Below, piece after piece: positions 8,562-16,060 of a stretch of DNA of 20,197 bases. Within the stretch, counting starts at the first letter, position 1; every line of letters begins with the position of its first letter. The DNA is from Lachnospiraceae bacterium (GTDB lineage Bacteria; Bacillota; Clostridia; Lachnospirales; Lachnospiraceae), in contig JAAVAA010000070.1 of NCBI GenBank assembly GCA_014804285.1, forward strand, positions 12,644 to 32,840, in the 5' to 3' direction. Made by a program: the position numbers and the translations under genes. The notes under the pieces are model-generated. The model ran no database searches. It had not been told where the DNA came from and saw only the letters and a program-made list of their open reading frames with translations.

Positions 8562-10493
8562 GCGGTACAGGAGGAAGAAGAGGGGGACTGAAGTGAAAAA
8601 TAAGCTGCTGGTAAGTGTTATTATTCCAACATATAACAGAAAGGAAACAATAAGCAGATCTATCCAGAGTGTCCTAAACCAGACATATGAAAACATAGAG
8701 GTAATTATAGTAGATGATGGTTCGACAGATGGCACAAAAGAATATGTTTTAGAGAAATACGGAGATGCTGTCGTATATGTTGAAAATCAGAGAAAAAAAG
8801 GACCTTCAGGTGCAAGGAATTATGGAGTTCAAATAGCAAATGGGGAATACATAGCTTTTCAAGACAGTGATGATGAATGGAATGAAAAAAAATTAGAAAA
8901 GCAAATGGAAATCTTACTGACCAATACAGATATAAAGATGGTGTACTGTGAGATTAAACGATATAGAGAAGAAGAATTTATTGATACCAGACCAGACCCT
9001 CAAATGCCGGTAGAGCAAAAACAGGGAAATTTATTTTCATATCTGATTTTACAACCGCTTATAGGCACACCAACAATGCTGGTGGAAAAAGAGGCATTTA
9101 CTAGTGTTGGAGGATTTGAAGAAACACTTGGTTCGCTTGTAGATTATGAATTTTCCATTAGATTTTCACATGAATTTTTAATAGGATTTGCAGAAGATAC
9201 ATATGTGAAAGTGTATAATTCAGAAGGCAGTGTATGTAAAAGATGGAAAGAAGCTGCAAAAACACGGATACACATATTTCAAAAATGGTATGCTGAGTAT
9301 GAGTCATTAAATTTATTACGGGAAATGGTAGCATTGATCATATATGCAGCAGGTTGCTATGGAGACAGAAAATTTGCAATTGAAGAATTAAAAAAAGTAC
9401 GCCAAATTTCCGAATCACAGGAACTATATTCAGAATTAGAAAATTGGGAGTTTGATAAAGAGTCTGCTGATAATAAGTTTAAAGTAGAGGGTAAAGAAAA
9501 AATAATTCATATTAAAGATACGATTGATAGATTGTACCATAAACTGGAAAAGTGTGAAATACCATGGAATGCCAATATTGGGGAAGCATTATATAGTGTT
9601 ATCGAAAGTCTTAAGGATTATACGGAAATATATGGTCTTGATCAACTGTGGGAGTCAATGAAGCAGATGATGAATGTTGATGGCGTAAAGAATCTGGCAG
9701 ATGGGTTGGTATTGATTCAAGAAATATTAAAAGTGTGTGATGCGATTTTAGCATATGTAGAGGAACATATGCATTGGTGTAATGTATGTAAGAATGATGT
9801 TTTCTTTTTACCCATTCCGCCAGAACACGAAAAGCTGCGCAGACAAAACGGGTTTATATATTGGAATGCAGAGTTTCAATTAGAAAGCAAAGATAATTAT
9901 ACATGTCCTGTTTGCAAGTTGAAAGACAGGGAACGGCTTATTATCGCATTTTTGGAGATGATTCAGGCTGAGAATGAGGAAAGGCTTCGTATGTTGCAAG
10001 TAGCTCCTGCACCAGCTATAGAAAATTATGCATTGGGCAGAACAGATATTTCTTATGAGTCAACGGATTTATTAATGCCGGATGTAACTTTTCAGGCAGA
10101 CCTCCAGAATATGAGCATGGTAGAGGATGAGACCTACGACATTATTGTTTGTGCGCATGTATTGGAGCATGTAGAAGATGACATTCAGGCTATGCATGAA
10201 CTGTATAGGATACTGAAGCCCGAAGGCGTATGCTTGGTATTGGTACCATTGATCGTTGGCAGGATGGATACAGATGAGCAGTGGGGGTGTACAGCGGCAG
10301 AGAATTGGAGACGCTTTGGTCAGGGAGATCGTTGTAGACTTTATGGAAAAGAAGATTTTATAAAAAGATTGGATAAAGCAGGATTTCATGTAAATGAATT
10401 GGGAAAGGAATGGTTTGGAGAAGAATTTTATCAAAAATGTGGTTTTGATGAGTATTCGATTTTATATGTAGCAACAAAGGAAATGGAATTGAT
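8535..10493 (+). repeat. Direct repeat unit 2 (end of copy A through copy B)
   Basis: This is the partner of the repeat unit beginning at 5616. The unit starts with the last codons of the copy A GT-D domain, whose counterpart upstream is only a vestige, and ends where copy B stops. Two long direct repeats in tandem are a substrate for RecA-dependent deletion or amplification. Confidence 0.85.
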
Positions 10494-10497
10494 CTAG
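8593..10497 (+). CDS. GT2 / SAM methyltransferase protein lacking GT-D (module copy B)
   Basis: It starts at a GTG 31 bases after the copy A stop, preceded by AGAGGGGG. The 634 residues repeat the first two-thirds of copy A: GT2 with IIVDDGSTDGT and FQDSDDEW, helical linker, CNVC and CPVCKLKDRERL cysteine pairs, and a methyltransferase with CAHVLEHVEDD. One conserved stretch reads FGQGDRCRLYG where copy A has FGQGDHSRLYG, a His-to-Arg change. The gene ends at TAG 10495-10497, where copies A and D have a Gln codon (CAA, CAG). Similarity to the coiled coil continues for about eight codons to a second TAG at 10519, so the protein has lost its C-terminal glycosyltransferase. The two remaining domains look intact and could still act. 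Confidence 0.85.
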   Translation: MKNKLLVSVIIPTYNRKETISRSIQSVLNQTYENIEVIIVDDGSTDGTKEYVLEKYGDAVVYVENQRKKGPSGARNYGVQIANGEYIAFQDSDDEWNEKKLEKQMEILLTNTDIKMVYCEIKRYREEEFIDTRPDPQMPVEQKQGNLFSYLILQPLIGTPTMLVEKEAFTSVGGFEETLGSLVDYEFSIRFSHEFLIGFAEDTYVKVYNSEGSVCKRWKEAAKTRIHIFQKWYAEYESLNLLREMVALIIYAAGCYGDRKFAIEELKKVRQISESQELYSELENWEFDKESADNKFKVEGKEKIIHIKDTIDRLYHKLEKCEIPWNANIGEALYSVIESLKDYTEIYGLDQLWESMKQMMNVDGVKNLADGLVLIQEILKVCDAILAYVEEHMHWCNVCKNDVFFLPIPPEHEKLRRQNGFIYWNAEFQLESKDNYTCPVCKLKDRERLIIAFLEMIQAENEERLRMLQVAPAPAIENYALGRTDISYESTDLLMPDVTFQADLQNMSMVEDETYDIIVCAHVLEHVEDDIQAMHELYRILKPEGVCLVLVPLIVGRMDTDEQWGCTAAENWRRFGQGDRCRLYGKEDFIKRLDKAGFHVNELGKEWFGEEFYQKCGFDEYSILYVATKEMELI

Positions 10498-10521
10498 ACC
10501 AATAGAGATAATAATGAGTAG

Positions 10522-10997
10522 CATGATTTTGCAAAAGTTGTATATTTTGGGTATGAAAGATGCAGGATTGTACTTAGGAACAAGGGCTTTGATCCTGCTC
10601 TAAGAGATTCTGCGCTTATATTAACGTATACAAAGCCGGTCGATTTATATATCAGAATGTATTATAGAGACAAAGTAAATTGGTTCTCAATGTAATGCCT
10701 TGGTTTAAAGCCGGAACTAATGATAGAATTTTTAAAACATTATTATCAGGTGCATGTCCTGTATCGGACAAAAGCAAGTGGTTGGAAGAGAACTTTAACG
10801 ATAAAGAAGATATTGCTTTCTATGATTTAGATGAATTGGAGGCTCTTCCGGGTCTCATTGAGGAACTGCTGCAAAATGATGCCATGCGTGATGAGATTAT
10901 CAGAAACGGGCAGGAAAAAGTGCTCCGCCATTACACTACTGCAAGTGTGATAGGGGAGGCTTTGCAGAAAGTGATAGATATTTATTATCCGCAATAA
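10522..10997 (+). pseudogene. Remnant of a GT-B/CgeB-like glycosyltransferase, possibly once fused to copy B
   Basis: There is no intact gene between 10498 and 11176. Codons from 10522 to about 10677, in the copy B frame, read HDFAKVVYFGYE onward to VDLYIRMYYRDKV, then hit TAA at 10693. In another frame, from about 10677 to TAA 10995, the reading KLVLNVMPWFKAGTNDRIF, GACPVSDKSKW and VLRHYTTASVIGEAL matches the C-terminal lobe of Glyco_trans_1_2 (PF13524) enzymes. A deletion with frameshift near 10675-10680 would join the two parts. An open 105-codon stretch from TTG 10680 remains but has no ribosome binding site and only part of a domain. The C-terminal-lobe assignment is fairly secure; belonging of the first part to the same gene is inference. 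Confidence 0.62.
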
Positions 10998-11039
10998 ATA
11001 GTAAGAGTTTAGGAAGTAGCTTTTATAGAAAAATTGTCT

Positions 11040-11070
11040 GGGAGGTTTGGTAAATTTACCGGCTGCTCCC
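11040..11070 (-). terminator. Possible terminator-like hairpin downstream of the 120-residue gene
   Basis: GGGAG (11040-11044) pairs with CTCCC (11066-11070) around a perfect inner palindrome GGTAAATTTACC (11049-11060). Read on the minus strand, the stem is followed after six bases by TTTTT, as expected for an imperfect intrinsic terminator of the minus-strand gene ending at 11177. The interior loops are asymmetric and the T-run is displaced, so this is tentative. It could also act on plus-strand read-through from the pseudogene. Confidence 0.35.
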
Positions 11071-11073
11071 ATT

Positions 11074-11116
11074 AATTTATACTCAAGGATAGAAAATCTG
11101 CCCTTAAGTATAAATT
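11074..11116. repeat. 15-base inverted repeat (long hairpin)
   Basis: The arms 11074-11088 and 11102-11116 are complementary at 14 of 15 positions around a 13-base loop. The single mismatch is C opposite A on the plus strand but becomes a G-U wobble in a minus-strand transcript, which hints that the structure works in RNA from the minus strand, 60-100 bases beyond the end of the 120-residue gene. It may be a 3' stability element or part of a terminator pair with the neighbouring hairpin. Confidence 0.6.
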
Positions 11117-11176
11117 GATGCGCACAATCGAATAGGAAAATCTGGCACTTTACGGAAGCGGCTGATGCTATATGTA

Positions 11177-11539
11177 TTATTTGATCACTTCTCTGGCAGC
11201 GACGCCAAGCTGCTCGAAATAGGGCACAAGGGCTTTCAATGCGCTGGCAATCTCAGAATCTGTCTTAGAAGAAAGAGCCGCATTGAATGCAAGCATTTTC
11301 TGGTTGAAATCTTCCTTGTCAACGCGTACTTTATCTTGGTTAAGCACGTCCAGAGTGGCACTTGCAACTGAGATTTCCCAATTGATTGCATCAACAATAT
11401 TTTTTTGATATTGATCGGTATCAGGCTGCCTGTTGCCCGAAAGCTCCGAGATAAGGGTTGGCAGATTTTTTAACAGGCGATCATTGAATTCAGCCATAAT
11501 TTCTAATGCTTCTAATTGCTCCGCAGTGATGTTTTTCAT
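11177..11539 (-). CDS. Small helical protein, 120 residues, function not recognised
   Basis: The ATG is at 11539-11537 and AGGAGG (11552-11547) lies 7 bases before it, so expression is likely. I do not recognise the family with confidence. The protein begins MKNITAEQLEALEIMAEFND, is rich in Ala, Leu, Glu and Asp, and looks wholly alpha-helical, soluble and mildly acidic, with no Cys, signal peptide or membrane segment. A helical-bundle binding or chaperone-like protein is conceivable, but nothing proves it. It is the only minus-strand gene among about fifteen plus-strand genes and pseudogenes and has its own promoter-like sequence upstream. It separates decayed module copies B and C. A + strand reading frame opposite it has no RBS and is an artefact. 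Confidence 0.8.
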   Translation of the reverse strand: MKNITAEQLEALEIMAEFNDRLLKNLPTLISELSGNRQPDTDQYQKNIVDAINWEISVASATLDVLNQDKVRVDKEDFNQKMLAFNAALSSKTDSEIASALKALVPYFEQLGVAAREVIK

Positions 11540-11610
11540 TTGTAAACCTCCTGAGAATTTTGTATTTTTTGAAGTAAACTACATAAAGAAAATTTTAAGA
11601 TCCTTCCCTA

Positions 11611-11639
11611 ATTATATTACAAGGTGCCAATTTGCGCAA
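11611..11639 (-). promoter_or_regulatory. Putative promoter for the 120-residue gene
   Basis: On the minus strand TTGCGC (11639-11634) is followed by a 17-base spacer and a perfect TATAAT (11616-11611). The -35 is weak, but the -10 and spacing suit a housekeeping sigma factor. A start near 11604 would give a leader of about 65 bases. Confidence 0.5.
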
Positions 11640-11731
11640 TATGAACCGTTTTTGCCAGCCCAGAATGCATATTTTAAAATATTTTTTAGACTGAATAGTT
11701 ACACCATTCAGAGTATATTTTTATCAAAATC

Positions 11732-11760
11732 TTGTAAAATAAATGAGAATAGCATATAAT
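11732..11760 (+). promoter_or_regulatory. Putative promoter for the downstream + strand genes
   Basis: TTGTAA (11732-11737), a 17-base spacer and a perfect TATAAT (11755-11760) lie just before the copy C remnant. Copy C is dead, so the useful targets would be the methyltransferase-kinase-like gene at 12296 and those after it. It diverges from the promoter of the 120-residue gene; the 120 bases between hold a 14-base A+T palindrome at 11669-11682 and a small hairpin at 11691-11711. Confidence 0.55.
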
Positions 11761-11782
11761 AAAAACGCAGTTAATATATGAT

Positions 11783-12247
11783 GTGAATGAAGTGGAAGAT
11801 AGATATATCGGCGCTGAAATAGCAAATGGGGAATACATAGCTTTTCAGGATAGTGATGATGAATGGCCTGCTGATAATAAGTCTAAAGCAGAAGATATAG
11901 AAGAAATAGTTCGCGTTAAGGACGCAATTGATAGATTGCACCATAGGTTGGAAAAGCGTGAAATACCATGGAATGGCAATATCGAAAAAGTACTATATAA
12001 AATCATTGAAACTCTCAAGAGCTTTACAGAAATATATGGTCTTGACCAACTGTGGAAATCAGTGAAGCAGACAATGAGCGTGTGCGTAAACAAAATGGAT
12101 TTAGCAATGCCAAATGTGATTTTTTAAGCAGATTTGCAGAATATGGACATGGTTGAAGACGAGACCTATGATATTGTTGTCTGTTCTCATGTATTAGAGT
12201 ATGTGCAAGATGACCTTCAGGTCATGCGTGAGCTATATAGAATTTTA
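11783..12247 (+). pseudogene. Decayed GT2/methyltransferase module (copy C)
   Basis: The GTG start and its next codons resemble the copy A start. The reading then jumps to IANGEYIAFQDSDDEW, from which it jumps (near 11866) to ADNKSKAED, the start of the helical linker. Near 12075 a further jump leads to a short piece of the Cys-pair region in a shifted frame, and near 12094-12098 another restores the frame at MDLAMPNV. A TAA at 12125-12127 replaces a Gln codon (CAA in copy A). After it, in frame, ADLQNMDMVEDETYDIVVCSH to ELYRIL continues the methyltransferase and ends at 12247. Both enzymatic domains are destroyed. A 114-codon open stretch before the stop is not expected to make a functional enzyme. 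Confidence 0.85.
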
Positions 12248-12295
12248 ACACATATTCGATATACCATAAAAATTAATTTTTTAGGAGGTTGAAAA

Positions 12296-13999
12296 ATGTA
12301 CGAAGATATGATAGAGGTATTAAATCCTAGACCCAGGTTCAATCTGACATGGTATAATGACGCAGATGTATATTCGGAAGGAGAGATTGAGGATGTGATA
12401 GTTGACATTATCGCACATAATGAACCGGAGGATTATGTACAGGCGATTGCAGATCATTATTGTTGGTCTGTATTTTACCATCTGACACATATACGGAAGA
12501 ATATATTGAACTGGTATCCCTTTTCTAAGGAGTCTTCTGTTCTTGAAATCGGCTGCGGACTGGGAGCGATTACGGGGCTGTTGTGCGATAAATGTAAGGA
12601 TGTCACAGCAGTGGAACTTTCCAAGAGGAGAGCAACGGGAACGTTATTACGATGCAGAGAAAAGGAAAATCTTGAGATTATTGTAGGGAATTTAAACGAT
12701 ATACAATTTGAAAAAAAGTTCGATTATATCACACTGATCGGCGTACTGGAATATCAGGGAAGTTATACAGATACAGAAAATCCGTATTTGGATTTTTTGA
12801 AAAAAATCAAAGGTCTGTTAAAGCCGGAGGGAAAAGTGCTGATAGCAATTGAGAATCAATATGGACTGAAATACTGGTGCGGAGCGATGGAGGATCATAC
12901 GGGACTTCCTTTTGAAGGGCTTAATCAATATACTATTTCAAACAAGAAGGTTCGTACCTTTTCTAAAAACGCTTTGGATAACTTGGTTAAAGACAGTGGA
13001 TTTAAGAACACATTTTTTTATTATCCAATGCCAGATTACAAGTTACCCACTGTTATTTATTCCTCTAAAAAGCTTCCAGCTAATAAAAACATGATGGATA
13101 TGAGGTATTACTATATTCCGGATGGCAGCACGCTGATTGCTCAGGAGAAAAATATATATAAAGACATTATTGATAATAAAGTATTTGAGTTTTTTGCCAA
13201 TTCTTTTTTGGTGGAATGTTCGGATAGCAATCAATTAGGAGAAGTATCGTTTGCAAGCCTGAGCAGTCATAGATTTAAAGAATATCAGACTGGCACCAAG
13301 TTCAATGATAAGGACGAGGTGATAAAATATGTGCTTCAAAGCAATGCGGGGATCCATCATCTGGAACAGATACTGCGTAACGAACAGGAACTGCAGGAAA
13401 GAGGATTGAATGTATGGCGCAGCGAATTCCGGGAAGAAGGACTGGTGATGGGATATTGTGATGCCAGAACAGTGGAAGAAGTTCTAATAGACGAATATCA
13501 CAATAAAAATGTCGATAAAATATATGAAATATTTGATTCTGTCTACAAGGATATATTGCAGTCATCTGTAAGTGTGCCATGGGAAGACAATATATTATAC
13601 ACATTTGATCTGGGGCTTGAACCGGATGAACAAAAATATGGCGTGATACTGAAAACGGCATATGCGGATATGATTCCCAGAAATGCATTTTGGATTGACG
13701 GACAGATTTGCTGGTTCGATCAGGAATATATTCTAGAAAATGCACCGGCTAAATGGGTGATCTACCGTGCTGTGCGGCTGTTGTATAACTCATTTCCTGA
13801 AATAACTCAGGTTGTGCCTATGAATGACCTGTTTAGAAGGTATGAGCTGGAGGAGGTCTTAGGAGAGTCGCACTTGGTTGAAAATTTATTTTATGGAGCA
13901 GTCATTGATCAACAGCACCTTTCGGAATATAAAGGCTTTGCAAAAGACACGCAGAAATTCTGTCTGGACAATATATCCAAATTAATAACACGCAGATAA
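12296..13999 (+). CDS. SAM methyltransferase fused to a protein-kinase-like domain
   Basis: ATG 12296 follows AGGAGG (12283-12288) by 7 bases; 567 residues. Residues about 70-235 are a class I methyltransferase: VLEIGCGLGAITGLL (SAM-binding motif I), TAVELSKRR (acidic motif II), FDYITLIGVLEYQ, and GKVLIAIEN. After about residue 300 I read a kinase/APH-like fold: VIKYVL with Lys about 344, a helix with Glu about 357 (HHLEQI), a hinge-like GLVMGYCDARTVEEVL, then DMIPRN (Asp about 458, Asn about 463) and FDQEY (Asp about 475). The D-x4-N spacing and the 17-residue gap to the second Asp match a kinase catalytic loop and metal-binding motif. A WbdD-like sugar kinase/methyltransferase role is inferred. 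The methyltransferase call is firm, the kinase call moderate. It sits between copies C and D, unlike either. Confidence 0.85.
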   Translation: MYEDMIEVLNPRPRFNLTWYNDADVYSEGEIEDVIVDIIAHNEPEDYVQAIADHYCWSVFYHLTHIRKNILNWYPFSKESSVLEIGCGLGAITGLLCDKCKDVTAVELSKRRATGTLLRCREKENLEIIVGNLNDIQFEKKFDYITLIGVLEYQGSYTDTENPYLDFLKKIKGLLKPEGKVLIAIENQYGLKYWCGAMEDHTGLPFEGLNQYTISNKKVRTFSKNALDNLVKDSGFKNTFFYYPMPDYKLPTVIYSSKKLPANKNMMDMRYYYIPDGSTLIAQEKNIYKDIIDNKVFEFFANSFLVECSDSNQLGEVSFASLSSHRFKEYQTGTKFNDKDEVIKYVLQSNAGIHHLEQILRNEQELQERGLNVWRSEFREEGLVMGYCDARTVEEVLIDEYHNKNVDKIYEIFDSVYKDILQSSVSVPWEDNILYTFDLGLEPDEQKYGVILKTAYADMIPRNAFWIDGQICWFDQEYILENAPAKWVIYRAVRLLYNSFPEITQVVPMNDLFRRYELEEVLGESHLVENLFYGAVIDQQHLSEYKGFAKDTQKFCLDNISKLITRR

Positions 14000-14023
14000 T
14001 ATGGAAAGGCGATTAAAAAGAAA

Positions 14024-16015
14024 ATGTTAGATAATGAGTTTTCCAATAATAAGTTTAAAGTAGAAGGAAAAGAAAAAATAGTTCATATTCAAGCTGCTGT
14101 TAATAGATTGTATCATGGGTTGGAAAAGTCTGAAATGTTATGGAATGCCGATACTGAGGAAGAATTACGTGGCATCATCAAAAGTCTTAAGGAGTTTGCA
14201 GAAATATATGGACTTGATCAACTGCAGGATTCAATAAAACAGACAATGAATGTTGATAAGGTAATGAATCCGGCAGATGGATTGACATTAATCAATAAAA
14301 TATTAAAAGTGTGTGATACTCTTTTATCGTATATAGAGAAAAATATGTTTCACTGCAATGTATGCAAAAATGATGTCTTTTTCCTGCCGGATTCATCCAG
14401 CGATGAGCCTATGCGTAAACAAAATGGGTTTGTGTATAGGAATGTGAAATATCAATTACAAGGTAAGAGGAATTATAGATGCCCTATTTGTAAGTCTACA
14501 GATAGCGACCGTCTTATCATTGCATTTTTGGAAATGATTCAGACGGAAAAAGAGGAAACGCTTCGGATGCTGCACGTTGCGCCCGTATCGGCTGTTGAAC
14601 GTTATGCATTAAGCAGGACTGACATTTGTTATGAGTCAATGGATTTGGCAATGCCGAATGTTACTTTTCGGGCGGACTTGCAGAATATGGGCATGGTAGA
14701 AGATGAGACTTATGATATTATTGTTTGTTCTTGCGTTTTTGAACATGCTCGAGATGATATTCAGGCTATGAATGAACTACATAGAATCTTGAAGCCCCAA
14801 GGAGTATGCTTGATATTAGTTCCATTACTTGCTGAAATGAGGGAAACTTTTATAGAAAAGCTGAACAAGGTAGGATTTTATGTAAATGAATTGGGAATGG
14901 AATGGTTTGGAGAGGAATTTTATCAAAAATGCGGTTTTAATGATGATTCGATTTTGTGTGTAGCAACAAAGGAAATACAATTGGTTCAGAACGAGAAAGA
15001 AAATAGTGAGTTACCTGACCTTTATGCGGAGAACAAGCTGTTGCGTCAGACATTGGAAAATCTGAACAGAAGGTTGTCAGAGGTTGAGAAGTTGCTAAAC
15101 CGCCAGGTTGCTTTAAGCAAAATGTTGGCAGAGAGCAACAAAATGATGAATGATTTAATAGCAGTAAAGGATCGCAAAATAGATAATTCCAGATGGGAAA
15201 TCAGCGATCCCAGAATACAGGAAACATTGTGGCACCCACAGATTATGAGTATTGAAGATACGATAAATGAGATTGTGGAAAATAAAAAATCCATAGCCAG
15301 GTTTGGAGATGGCGAATTTGGAATTATGTATGGAGAACAGCGGTGGAGATTTCAGAAAAACGATGAAAAACTTGCCCATAGGCTGAAAGAAGTGGTGCAA
15401 TCCGAAGAAAAAGATATTTTGATTGGCTTAAATGATTTTTATGGAGATTTGAGTACGGCGAAGCCGGAACGGGCAGATGGACTCAGATCATATTTGACCC
15501 CGGAAGTCAGAAAACAGCATTATGCGCTTTTAAGCAAAAGTAAGTTATACGCAAATGCAGTGTTGTCAAGAAATGTGACATGGGAGATGGTCAAAAATCA
15601 AAAAAGGATCTGGGATAAGCGGGACTGTATATTTATCGAAGGGTATCAAACGCGCATGGGGATAGGAAATGATTTGTTTGACAACGCGGCATCTATCAAA
15701 AGAATTTTATGCCCGGCAGAAAGCGCATTTGACCGATATGATGAGATTTTAGATGAAGCCCTGAAACAGCCAAAAGATAAACTGATGTTGATTGCGCTGG
15801 GGCCTACAGCAAGTGTTCTTGCCTATGATCTTGCGAAAGCTGGATATCAGGCAATAGATATAGGTCATGCTGATGTCAGCTATGAATGGCTTTTGCGTGG
15901 GGGCAATCATATTTCCATTCCGCACAAGTATGTGAACGAAGTGGCAGATGGATATATCGTAGGTGAAATCCATGATCCGACATATGAATCTCAAATAATT
16001 GCTGATTTTCATTAA
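14024..16015 (+). CDS. Methyltransferase (shortened) / GT-D glycosyltransferase (module copy D, no GT2)
   Basis: ATG 14024 is 24 bases after the previous stop, with only a weak GAAAGG upstream. The 663 residues begin at the linker boundary of copy A (DNEFSNNKFKVEGKEK) and so lack GT2. CNVC (about 111) and CPICKSTDSDRL (about 153) keep the cysteine pairs. The methyltransferase (about 180-310) reads CSCVFEHARDD where copies A and B have CAHVLEHVEDD, and about 33 residues including the FGQGD...YG stretch are missing after VPL, so its activity is doubtful. A longer coiled-coil stretch (about 320-380) leads to a full GT-D domain (385-663; RFGDGEFG near 426, IEGYQTRMGIGNDLFDNA, DIGHADVSYEW). It probably still transfers one sugar. 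Together with copy B it covers all the domains of copy A. Confidence 0.86.
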   Translation: MLDNEFSNNKFKVEGKEKIVHIQAAVNRLYHGLEKSEMLWNADTEEELRGIIKSLKEFAEIYGLDQLQDSIKQTMNVDKVMNPADGLTLINKILKVCDTLLSYIEKNMFHCNVCKNDVFFLPDSSSDEPMRKQNGFVYRNVKYQLQGKRNYRCPICKSTDSDRLIIAFLEMIQTEKEETLRMLHVAPVSAVERYALSRTDICYESMDLAMPNVTFRADLQNMGMVEDETYDIIVCSCVFEHARDDIQAMNELHRILKPQGVCLILVPLLAEMRETFIEKLNKVGFYVNELGMEWFGEEFYQKCGFNDDSILCVATKEIQLVQNEKENSELPDLYAENKLLRQTLENLNRRLSEVEKLLNRQVALSKMLAESNKMMNDLIAVKDRKIDNSRWEISDPRIQETLWHPQIMSIEDTINEIVENKKSIARFGDGEFGIMYGEQRWRFQKNDEKLAHRLKEVVQSEEKDILIGLNDFYGDLSTAKPERADGLRSYLTPEVRKQHYALLSKSKLYANAVLSRNVTWEMVKNQKRIWDKRDCIFIEGYQTRMGIGNDLFDNAASIKRILCPAESAFDRYDEILDEALKQPKDKLMLIALGPTASVLAYDLAKAGYQAIDIGHADVSYEWLLRGGNHISIPHKYVNEVADGYIVGEIHDPTYESQIIADFH

Positions 16016-16060
16016 AGTGTCAGTATATTAAGAGTGTTTGAAATGCAGGAGAGGAAAAAT

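Noticed and set aside
5616..10493. Mobile element explaining the duplicated blocks
   Set aside because: No transposase, terminal inverted repeats or target-site duplications are visible; the pattern fits homologous or short-homology recombination within the array.
10680..10997. Treating the 105-codon frame as a functional small gene
   Set aside because: It begins in mid-domain, lacks a ribosome binding site and contains only the C-terminal lobe of a glycosyltransferase; it is better read as part of a pseudogene.
11616..11639. Sigma-54-type promoter suggested by TTGGCAC on the minus strand upstream of the 120-residue gene
   Set aside because: The required TTGC element is not at the right distance; a sigma-70-type reading with a 17-base spacer fits better.
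11165..11759. Two + strand open frames (11165-11371 and 11433-11759) opposite and beyond the 120-residue gene
   Set aside because: No ribosome binding sites, unusual composition, and the minus-strand frame has a consensus AGGAGG and promoter; these are shadows or intergenic reading.
5676..16015. CRISPR, invertible (phase-variation) cassettes or slip-strand tracts
   Set aside because: The repeats are long, direct and coding; no short regularly spaced repeats, no inverted recombination sites with a recombinase gene, and no long homopolymer or short tandem tract at a start codon were seen.
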